Assembly (NCBI GenBank): GCA_020161065.1 | Contig: JAIUPH010000033.1 | Coordinates: 62,001-126,000 of the forward strand | Reading direction: 5' to 3' | DNA: 64,000 nucleotides | Source of the DNA: Pseudomonadota bacterium | Lineage (GTDB): Bacteria > Pseudomonadota > Gammaproteobacteria > Burkholderiales > Burkholderiaceae_C | Part shown: one piece after another, positions 45,882-53,201 of the stretch | How positions within the stretch are numbered: position 1 is the stretch's first letter | How the letters are laid out: every line of letters starts with the position of its first letter | Program-made: the position numbers and the translations under genes | Notes under the pieces: model-generated | The model's input: only the letters and a program-made list of their open reading frames with translations | Database searches by the model: none | What the model was told of the DNA's origin: nothing

Positions 45882-47210
45882 TCAAGCGGCGCGCTTGAGG
45901 CGTACGTGCGCCATCAGCCCGCCGCCAGGGGCATTGTTCAGCTCCAGGCTGCCGCCCATGCGCAACAACGCCTTTTCGACGATGGCCAGCCCCAGCCCGG
46001 CGCCGGTGGCCGCGGTGCGCGCGGCGTCGCCGCGGAAGAACGGCGTCGTCAGCTGGTGCAGCTTTTCCGGCGCCACGCCGGGGCCGTGGTCGCGCACGGT
46101 CAGGATGGCCCAGGAGCCGGCGCGCACGTGGGTGACGACGACGTCGGTCACGCCGGTGTAGGTGCCGCGGCCATAGCGGCGCGCGTTCTCGAACAGGTTG
46201 AGGAAGACGCGGGCCAGCTCGGTCTCGTCGGCCAGCACCTTCAGGTCGGCCGGCACGCGGGTGTTGATGCGGATCTGCGAGGGGTCGCGGAAGGCGTTGG
46301 CCTCCTTCTCGATCAGCCGCGACACCGTCACCGGCTGCACCTCGGTCTCGCCGGGGCGCGCGTAGTCCATGAACTTGTCGATGATGCGGTCGAGCTGCTC
46401 GATGTCGGCGGCCATGTTGCGCTTGGCCTCGTCGTCGGAGACGCTCATCTCGGTTTCGAGACGCAAGCGCGCCAGCGGGGTGCGCAGGTCGTGGCTGATG
46501 CCAGCCAGCATCACCGCGCGGTCTTCCTCCACGCGCGCCAGCTCGCGCGCCATGCGGTTGAAGCCCATGTTGACCTCGCGGATCTCGCTGGTCAGCGTGT
46601 TCTCGTCGAGCCGCGAATCGAGGTCGCCGCCGCGGATGCGGCTGGCCGCGAACGACAGCTGCTTGAGCGGCCGGTTGATCAGCCGCGCGACGGCGGCCGA
46701 GCCGATCAACGTGGCCAGCGCGGCGATGCCGATCCACACGAACCAGGTGCTGCCCGACAGCGGCGACGCATGCGTGGGCTCGGCCTGCAGCCAGTAGCGG
46801 TCGCGCTCGATCGTGAAGCCCACCCACATGCCCGGCTTGCCGTTGACGGCGCGGGCGACGACCGCGTCGGGCCCCAGGCTGGCGCGCAGCTCGGCGCTGA
46901 CGCGGCGCGTGAAGCGGTCCACCTCGAAAGGCTCCCAGCGGTCGCCCGGCTCGCGCGGCGCCACGTGCACCGTCTGCTGCGCGCCCAGGCCCTTGAGGAT
47001 GGCCACGCGGTTGATGCCGTCGGCCTGGCGCAGCGCGGCGCGCGTCAGGTTCACGAGGCCGGCCGTCTGCTGCGCCGCCTGCACGGCGCGCGGCTCGAAC
47101 TCCAGCGCGCGCAAGGTCTGCACCCAGGCAAAGACGCCGCCGGCCAGCAGCAGCGCCAGCAGGAAGAAGGTGCGCCAGAACAGGCTCAAGGGCAGCAGGC
47201 GGAGGCGCAC
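45882..47210 (-). CDS. envZ: EnvZ-like osmosensor histidine kinase
   Basis: 442 residues: TM1 (FWRTFFLLALLLAGGVFAW), a ~110-residue periplasmic region, TM2 (~155-175), HAMP, then HisKA with GISHDLRTPLARLRLETEM (~238) and HATPase (NLFENARRYG ~340, DHGPGV, GAGLGLAI). Sequence around the acceptor His and the N-box is EnvZ-like, and it is encoded 16 bp after the OmpR-like regulator. Start codon is GTG. Orthologs in Burkholderiales respond to envelope/osmotic state; the exact ligand is unknown. Confidence 0.88.
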   Translation of the reverse strand: MRLRLLPLSLFWRTFFLLALLLAGGVFAWVQTLRALEFEPRAVQAAQQTAGLVNLTRAALRQADGINRVAILKGLGAQQTVHVAPREPGDRWEPFEVDRFTRRVSAELRASLGPDAVVARAVNGKPGMWVGFTIERDRYWLQAEPTHASPLSGSTWFVWIGIAALATLIGSAAVARLINRPLKQLSFAASRIRGGDLDSRLDENTLTSEIREVNMGFNRMARELARVEEDRAVMLAGISHDLRTPLARLRLETEMSVSDDEAKRNMAADIEQLDRIIDKFMDYARPGETEVQPVTVSRLIEKEANAFRDPSQIRINTRVPADLKVLADETELARVFLNLFENARRYGRGTYTGVTDVVVTHVRAGSWAILTVRDHGPGVAPEKLHQLTTPFFRGDAARTAATGAGLGLAIVEKALLRMGGSLELNNAPGGGLMAHVRLKRAA

Positions 47211-47226
47211 CAGGTGCTTCGCTCAG

Positions 47227-47961
47227 TCAGTTGGCGCCGTCCGGCACGAAGACATAACCGACGCCCCAGACGGTCTGGATGTAGCGCGGCTGCGCCGGGT
47301 CGGGCTCCAGCATCTTGCGCAGGCGCGAGATCTGCACGTCCAGGCTGCGGTCGAAAGGCTCGAACTCGCGGCCGCGCGCCAGCTGCGCCAGCTTGTCACG
47401 CGACAGCGGCTGGCGCGGGTGCCGCACCAGCGCCTTGAGCATGCTGAACTCGCCGGTGGTCAGCGCGATCTGCTGGCCGTCCTTGGTCAGCCGGCGCAGC
47501 GAGAGGTCGAACTCGAAGGGGCCGAAGCTGACGCTTTGCGCGTCCTTGCTCGGCGCGCCGGGCGCTTCCGGCGCCGGGCGGCGGCGCAGCACGGCGTGGA
47601 TGCGCGCCAGCAGCTCGCGCGGATTGAAAGGCTTGGGCAGGTAGTCGTCGGCGCCGACCTCGAGGCCGACGATGCGGTCCACGTCTTCGACCTTGGCGGT
47701 GAGCATGATGATGGGCGTGGCGTCGTTGGCGGCGCGCAGGCGGCGGCAGATCGACAGCCCGTCTTCGCCGGGCAGCATCAGGTCCAGCACGATCAGGTCG
47801 ACGGTGTCGCGCGTCATCACGCGGTTCAGCGCCTTGGCGTCTTCGGCCAGCAGCACCTCGAAGCCTTCCTGCGACAGGTAGCGGCGCAGCAGGTCGCGAA
47901 TGCGGGCATCGTCGTCGACGACGAGGATGCGGTCGGGCCGGGGCGTGGCAGGGGCGTTCAT
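47227..47961 (-). CDS. ompR: OmpR family response regulator
   Basis: 244 residues: receiver (~12-125; VVDDDARIRDLL, acceptor Asp in IVLDLMLPGEDG, TAKVEDVDR, K in YLPKPFNPREL) and a winged-helix DNA-binding domain (~150-240; LTTGEFSMLKALV, RDKLAQLARGRE, VWGVGYVF), very like OmpR. The ATG at 47961 is preferred to one at 47994 since GGAG lies 9 nt before it. The operon partner is the EnvZ-like kinase. Confidence 0.92.
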   Translation of the reverse strand: MNAPATPRPDRILVVDDDARIRDLLRRYLSQEGFEVLLAEDAKALNRVMTRDTVDLIVLDLMLPGEDGLSICRRLRAANDATPIIMLTAKVEDVDRIVGLEVGADDYLPKPFNPRELLARIHAVLRRRPAPEAPGAPSKDAQSVSFGPFEFDLSLRRLTKDGQQIALTTGEFSMLKALVRHPRQPLSRDKLAQLARGREFEPFDRSLDVQISRLRKMLEPDPAQPRYIQTVWGVGYVFVPDGAN

Positions 47962-48153
47962 CGGCAGGCGCTCCGAAAATTGTAACAGCGGCATTTTGGG
48001 GGCCGATCGCCAGGGTTTCGCCGCCGATCACCGCCACTCTGACCACCTGTTACAGAACTTGCGCCGGCTGCCACGATCCACCGAATGGGCGCCGGCTGGC
48101 AGCACTTGCAGTAGCCTGCGCGCCATCCCCATCAGCATCCAGAAGGAAGGTCC
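47962..48153. promoter_or_regulatory. Divergent ompR / SIMPL gene control region
   Basis: On the minus strand a TACAAT -10 (47984-47979) within CTGTTACAAT lies 17 nt before the ompR ATG. A second CTGTTACAG (48047-48055) on the plus strand faces it, so two TGTTACA sites lie about 60 bp apart in inverted orientation. This suggests a regulator site, perhaps OmpR autoregulation. The SIMPL gene has AAGGAAGG before its ATG. Confidence 0.4.
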
Positions 48154-48879
48154 ATGCATCGAATCACCGCCGCCGGCCTGGTCGGCTTGTCATCAATGCT
48201 CGCCGCGCCGGCCGGCGCGCAGACGGCGCTGGCCACCACCGTGGCCCCGTCCAACGTGGTCAGCCTCAACGCCAGCGCGTCGATGGAAGTGCCCAAGGAC
48301 CAGTTGACCGTGGTCTTCTCGACCAACCGCGAAGGCCCCGACGCCGCCCAGGTGCAATCCCAGCTCAAGCAGGCGCTGGACGCCGCGCTGGCGGAGGCGC
48401 GCAAGGCCGCCAAGCCGGGCGGCCAGGTGGAGGTGCAGACCGGCAACTTCGCGGTCTACCCGCGCTACAACAACCGCGGCACGCCGGGCGGCTGGACCGG
48501 CAGCGCCGAGCTGATCGTCGAAGGCAAGGACATGCCGGCCATCGCCCAGCTCGTCGGCCGCATCCAGACGCTGACCGTCGCGCGCAGCAGCTTCGGCCTG
48601 TCGCGCGAGGCGCGCGAGGCGGTCGACGCCGAGGTCACCGCGCAGGCCATCGCGCGCTTCAAGCTCAAGGCCGAGCAGGTGGCGCGGCAGTTCGGCTTCG
48701 GCGGCTGGGCGCTGCGCGAGGTGCAGGTGCAAGGCACCGACCTGTCGGTGCACCCGCAGCCGATGATGCGCATGCAAGCATCGGCCGCCCCGGCCGCCGA
48801 TGCGCCGCTGCCGGTGGAAGCCGGCAAGACGGCGGTGACGGCGACGGTCAGCGGCAGCGTGCAGTTGTCGCCGCGCTGA
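48154..48879 (+). CDS. SIMPL domain (DUF541) periplasmic protein
   Basis: 241 residues with a signal peptide (ending GAQTA) and one SIMPL domain: VVSLNASASMEVPKDQLTVV near the start, then ALAEARKAAKPGGQVEVQTG and FAVYPRYNNRGTPGGWTGSA in the middle, and a C-terminal Ala/Pro-rich tail. SIMPL proteins (BP26/OmpA-like YggE) are periplasmic and often linked with stress protection; the biochemical role is unclear. Good SD AGAAGGAAGG. Divergent from ompR. Confidence 0.88.
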   Translation: MHRITAAGLVGLSSMLAAPAGAQTALATTVAPSNVVSLNASASMEVPKDQLTVVFSTNREGPDAAQVQSQLKQALDAALAEARKAAKPGGQVEVQTGNFAVYPRYNNRGTPGGWTGSAELIVEGKDMPAIAQLVGRIQTLTVARSSFGLSREAREAVDAEVTAQAIARFKLKAEQVARQFGFGGWALREVQVQGTDLSVHPQPMMRMQASAAPAADAPLPVEAGKTAVTATVSGSVQLSPR

Positions 48880-49081
48880 TGACGCATTGAAGGCGCGCCG
48901 ATCGCCGGCGCACGGCCGCCGATCGGCTCCCATCGGACGTTAGCTTCGCGACGCCCGTCGCGCGCCACCGCCCCCCTGCCAGGAGGGGGGAGCGGCGGCC
49001 TCCCCGTTTCCAGAATGCCTCACGTCAATCGGCACCTTGATGGATGCCGAGCGTCCGTCCAGGACCCACAACGGAGACAAC
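48880..49081. other. Intergenic region with hairpins, promoter of DUF1302 operon
   Basis: About 200 bp. Contains CCGATCG-type inverted repeats near 48898-48925 and a C/G hairpin CCCCCCT-GCCAGG-AGGGGGG (48971-48990) followed by AGCGGCGG. This resembles the REP-like hairpins at 45725 and 63858. The transcription start of the following operon cannot be located with confidence. Confidence 0.5.
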
Positions 49082-50809
49082 GTGAGACATCACTGGCCCT
49101 TCCCCCCGGCGTGCGCCGGCGACTCTGCTTTGCGGCTGAACCTGCGAGCCGCCGCCGCGCTGGCCGTGTGCCTGGCGGCGCTGCCGGCCGGCGCGCTCGA
49201 ACTGCCCACCGGCAACCCCGACCTGACGATCCGCTGGGACAACACGCTGCGGCTGAACGCCGCCACGCGAGTCGAATCGCGCGACCCGAAGATCGGCAAC
49301 TCGGCGCTGGCCGACGAGGGCGACTACGCCTTCAACAAGGGCCAGATGGTGGCCGAGCGGCTGGACCTGCTGTCGGAGTTCGACCTCGTCTACCGCAAGG
49401 CCTACGGCCTGCGCGTCAGCGCCGCCGGTTGGTACGACGCGGCCTATGGCAAGCAAGGCCATTCCAACCCCGACCTGGCGCTGCTGGCGTCCACGCCCAG
49501 CTACCCGGGCAACACCTATTCCAACACCGTCGACCGCCTGTACCGCGGGCCTTCGGGCGAGTTCCTCGACGCCTTCGTGTTCGGCGCCATCGACCTCGGC
49601 GGCGTGCCGCTGCGCGCCAAGCTCGGCCGCCACACCGTGTACTGGGGTGAGTCGCTGCTGCTCGGCGGCCATCTGCACAGCGTGGCCTACGGGCAAAGCC
49701 CGCTCGACCTGCAAAAAGGCTTCGCCACGCCGGGCACCGAGGCCAAGGAACTGTTCCGCCCGCTCAACCAGTTGTCGCTGCAGGCGCAGTTGACGGACAC
49801 GCTGTCGGTCGCCGCCACCGCCGGCCTGGCCTGGGAGCCGGCGCGCTACCCCGAGGGCGGCACCTACCTCGGGCCGGTGGACTTCGTGTTCAACGGCCCG
49901 TCGCGTCAGCTGCTCACCGTCAACACCGCCACCACGCCGGCGACGCCGGTGTACGCCGTGCGCGGCCCCGCGTCCGAGCCGCGCCAGCGCGGCGAGTACG
50001 GCTTGTCGGCGCGCTGGAGCCCCGACTGGCTGGACGGCACGCTCGGCTTCTACTACCGCGACTTCGCCGACAAGCTGCCGCAGGTGCTGCGCACGGCGCC
50101 GACGACGTACAACATGATCTACGCCGACGGCATCAAGCTTGCCGGCATCAGCCTGGCCAAGAACATCGCCGGCATCAGCGTCGGCGCCGAGTTCTCGCAG
50201 CGCCGCAACACGCCGCTGAACAGCGCCGTGCTGGGCCTGGCCGCCGGCATGCCCGACAGCGGCGAGACCAAGGGCCCGCGCGGCGACACCCAGCACGCGC
50301 TGCTCAACCTGCTGGGCACGGTGGCCAAGACGCCGCTGTTCGACGCCGCCAGCTGGGCCGCCGAAGTGCAGTGGTCGCGCTGGACCAAGGTGCGCAGCGG
50401 CGAGAACCTGTTCAACGCGCTCGGCTTCGCGCCCTGCGCGGCCACCGCCACCGCGCCGGCCAAGGACAAGTGGGACGGCTGCGCCACCAAGAGCTACACC
50501 GGCGTGGCCTTCGCGTTCACGCCCACGTGGTTCCAGGTGCTGCCCGGGGTGGACCTGTCGGCGCCGCTGTCGTACGCGATCGGCATCGACGGCAACGCCG
50601 CCGTGACCTTCGGCGGCAACCAGGGCCTGGGCAACTACACGGTGGGCCTGTCGGCCGACGTGCAGCAGAAGTACCGCTTCGACCTCAAGTACGTCGACTA
50701 CGTCGGCCGCTACAAGAGCAACGCCACCCAGGTCACGTCGACCAACGGCCTGACCACCTACTTGAAGGACCGCGGCTTCCTGAGCCTGACCTTCAAGACC
50801 ACCTTCTGA
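49082..50809 (+). CDS. DUF1302 family outer-membrane-like protein
   Basis: 575 residues. A signal peptide (LNLRAAAALAVCLAALPAGA after a Pro-rich start) precedes a beta-rich body with many aromatic residues alternating, e.g. LAWEPARYPEGGTYLGPVDF, FYYRDFADKLPQV and a terminal SLTFKTTF ending in Phe, as in outer-membrane barrels. DUF1302 genes are commonly next to DUF1329 genes. GTG (49082) behind GGAGAC is taken as start; a longer frame from 49037 lacks SD. First gene of a four-gene operon. Confidence 0.88.
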   Translation: MRHHWPFPPACAGDSALRLNLRAAAALAVCLAALPAGALELPTGNPDLTIRWDNTLRLNAATRVESRDPKIGNSALADEGDYAFNKGQMVAERLDLLSEFDLVYRKAYGLRVSAAGWYDAAYGKQGHSNPDLALLASTPSYPGNTYSNTVDRLYRGPSGEFLDAFVFGAIDLGGVPLRAKLGRHTVYWGESLLLGGHLHSVAYGQSPLDLQKGFATPGTEAKELFRPLNQLSLQAQLTDTLSVAATAGLAWEPARYPEGGTYLGPVDFVFNGPSRQLLTVNTATTPATPVYAVRGPASEPRQRGEYGLSARWSPDWLDGTLGFYYRDFADKLPQVLRTAPTTYNMIYADGIKLAGISLAKNIAGISVGAEFSQRRNTPLNSAVLGLAAGMPDSGETKGPRGDTQHALLNLLGTVAKTPLFDAASWAAEVQWSRWTKVRSGENLFNALGFAPCAATATAPAKDKWDGCATKSYTGVAFAFTPTWFQVLPGVDLSAPLSYAIGIDGNAAVTFGGNQGLGNYTVGLSADVQQKYRFDLKYVDYVGRYKSNATQVTSTNGLTTYLKDRGFLSLTFKTTF

Positions 50810-50835
50810 CGAGACGCACCCGAAAGGCCGACACC

Positions 50836-52200
50836 ATGATGACCTTCGATTCGAAACTCTTCGCCTGCTTCGCGGCCTGGGCCGCGGCGACGGCCGTGGC
50901 CGTGCCGGCGATGGCCGCCGTCAGCGCCGACGAGGCCAAGGCGCTGGGCACCACGCTCACGCCCATCGGCGCCGAGAAGGGCGCCAACAAGGACGGCAGC
51001 ATCCCCGCCTGGAGCGGCGGCCTGACCGCGCCGCCGGCCGGCTTCAAGCCCGGCGACGGCATTCGGCCCAACCCCTTCGCCGCCGACAAGCCGCGCCTGG
51101 TGATCGACGCCAAGAACATGGCCACCTATGCCGCGCAGCTGACCGACGGCAGCAAGGCGCTGCTGCAGAAGTACCCGAGCTTCCGCATCGACGTGTACCC
51201 CACGCAGCGCAGCGTGGCCTTCCCGAAATGGATCTACGACAACACCGCCAAGAACGCGGTGAAGGCCAAGACCAACAACGACGGCCGCTCGATCGAGGGC
51301 GCGCACGCCGGCTTCCCGTTCCCGATGCCCAAGACCGGCTACGAGGCGATGTGGAACCACCTGGTGCGCTTCAATGGCCAAGCCTACGAGGCCAAGTACC
51401 GCAACCTGACGGTGGACGCCAGCGGCCGCGTCACGCTGGCCACCGAAGGCGTCAGCGTGCAGGAGTACCCGTACTGGGACCCCGCCAAGACCAGCGCCGA
51501 CACCTACTGGAAGATCAAGCTCAGCTACACCGGGCCGGCACGCCGCGCCGGCGAGGCGCTGATGATCATCGACCCGCTGGACATCGGCGCCAAGGACCGC
51601 CGCGCCTGGACCTACCTGCCGGGCCAGCGCCGCACCAAGGTGGCGCCCGACCTCGGGCACGACACGCCCAACCCCGGCACCGCCGGCGCCAGCACCTTCG
51701 ACGACACCTTCATCTTCAACGGCTCGATGGAGCGCTTCGACTTCAAGCTGGTCGGCAAGAAGGAGATGTTCGTGCCGTACAACGACTACGCCGCGGTCTA
51801 TGGTGCCAAGCAGGACGATCTGCTCAAGCCCAACCACCTCAACCCCGACCTCGTGCGCTGGGAGCTGCACCGCGTGTGGGTGGTCGAGGCCACGCTGCGC
51901 GAGGGCAAGCGCCACGTCTACGGCAAGCGCGTGTTCTATCTCGACGAAGACTCGTGGGCCGCGCTGGCCAGCGACGAGTACGACGCGCGCGGCCAGCTCT
52001 GGCGCACCGGCTTCGCCTACATGGCGCCGAGCTACGACATCCCGGCCCCGTACACCGACATGTTCGGCCACTACGACCTGGTGTCGCGCGTGTACTCGCT
52101 GACCGGCTTCATCGCCGAGACCGGCGGCATCCGCCAGACCAAGCCGCTGCCCGAGCGCGAGTGGACCGCGGACGCGCTGGCCGGCGCCGGCGTGCGCTGA
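50836..52200 (+). CDS. DUF1329 family periplasmic protein
   Basis: 454 residues with a signal peptide (AAWAAATAVAVPAMAAVS) and the DUF1329 layout: ALGTTLTPIGAEKGANKDGS, IPAWSGGL, the DDTFIFNGSMERFDFKLVGK stretch, YVPYN-like FVPYNDY, and REWTADAL near the end. Such proteins resemble LolA/LolB-type shells and are thought to carry hydrophobic molecules. It follows the DUF1302 gene by 26 bp. Exact cargo unknown. Confidence 0.88.
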   Translation: MMTFDSKLFACFAAWAAATAVAVPAMAAVSADEAKALGTTLTPIGAEKGANKDGSIPAWSGGLTAPPAGFKPGDGIRPNPFAADKPRLVIDAKNMATYAAQLTDGSKALLQKYPSFRIDVYPTQRSVAFPKWIYDNTAKNAVKAKTNNDGRSIEGAHAGFPFPMPKTGYEAMWNHLVRFNGQAYEAKYRNLTVDASGRVTLATEGVSVQEYPYWDPAKTSADTYWKIKLSYTGPARRAGEALMIIDPLDIGAKDRRAWTYLPGQRRTKVAPDLGHDTPNPGTAGASTFDDTFIFNGSMERFDFKLVGKKEMFVPYNDYAAVYGAKQDDLLKPNHLNPDLVRWELHRVWVVEATLREGKRHVYGKRVFYLDEDSWAALASDEYDARGQLWRTGFAYMAPSYDIPAPYTDMFGHYDLVSRVYSLTGFIAETGGIRQTKPLPEREWTADALAGAGVR

Positions 52201-52216
52201 AGGCGAGGGCCAGGCC

Positions 52217-53191
52217 ATGAGGCGGCGCACCCTGCTCGGCGCGGCGGCGCTGCTGCCGTTGTCGATGCCGATCGCGGCGGCGCGGGCCGCGGCGTTCCGC
52301 GACGTGCTGGACACGCCGGCCAGCCCCAGCCCGCTGGCCGCGCGCGGCCTGTTCAACGGCCTGGCGCGCGCCGGCGGCCGCCTGGTGGCGGTGGGCCAGC
52401 GCGGCCACGTGCTGGCCAGCGACGATGTCGGCAAGACCTGGCTGCAGGCCGAGGCGGTGCCCGTCAGCGCCGACCTGGTGGCGGTGCACTTCGCCACGGC
52501 CGAGCGCGGCTGGGCCGTCGGCCACGACGGCGTGATCCTGGCCAGCAGCGATGGCGGCCGGCGCTGGACGCGGCAGTTCGACGGCCGCCAGCTCGGCGCG
52601 CGCGGCGCCGAGAACCCGCTGCTCGACGTCTGGTTCGACGATGCGAGCAACGGCCTGGCCGTCGGCGCCTTCGGCACGCTGCTGCGCACCGCCGATGGCG
52701 GCGCCACCTGGCGCAGCGCCGCCGACAGCGCCGACAACCCCAAGGGCCTGCACCTGTACGCGGTGCGCCGCGTCGGCGGCGCGCTGTTCATCGCCGGCGA
52801 GCAAGGCCTGCTGCTGCGCCACGACGGCGCGCGCTTCGCGGCCGTCACCTTGCCCTATGCCGGCACGCTGTTCGGCGTGTTCGGCAACGAGCGTGCGCTG
52901 CTCGCCCACGGCCTGCGCGGCCACGCGCTGCGCAGTGCCGACGGCGGCGCCACCTGGCAGCCGGTGGCCACGCGGCTGGCCGTCGGCTTGACCGGCGGCG
53001 CGCTCGACGAGCGCGGCCGCTTCGTCCTCGTCAGCCAGGCCGGCCACGTGCTGGCGAGCCGCGACGACGGCGCCAGCTTCGCGCCGCTGCAGATCGAACG
53101 CCCGCAGCCCGCGGCGGCCGTGGCCAGCGCCGGCAACGGCACGCTGGTGCTCGCCGGTCCGCGCGGCCTGCAGACCCTGACCCTGCCTTGA
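52217..53191 (+). CDS. YCF48/BNR-repeat periplasmic protein
   Basis: 324 residues. Signal peptide with RRR (MRRRTLLGAAALLPLSMPIA), possibly Tat, then repeated BNR/YCF48 blades with (S/A)xDxGxTW-like motifs: ASDDVGKTWLQ, ASSDGGRRWTR, RTADGGATWRS, RSADGGATWQP and ASRDDGASFAP, forming a beta-propeller. In similar operons it lies between the DUF1329 and RND genes. A structural or assembly role in an envelope complex is inferred. Confidence 0.87.
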   Translation: MRRRTLLGAAALLPLSMPIAAARAAAFRDVLDTPASPSPLAARGLFNGLARAGGRLVAVGQRGHVLASDDVGKTWLQAEAVPVSADLVAVHFATAERGWAVGHDGVILASSDGGRRWTRQFDGRQLGARGAENPLLDVWFDDASNGLAVGAFGTLLRTADGGATWRSAADSADNPKGLHLYAVRRVGGALFIAGEQGLLLRHDGARFAAVTLPYAGTLFGVFGNERALLAHGLRGHALRSADGGATWQPVATRLAVGLTGGALDERGRFVLVSQAGHVLASRDDGASFAPLQIERPQPAAAVASAGNGTLVLAGPRGLQTLTLP

Positions 53192-53201
53192 AAGGCCGCC
53201 C

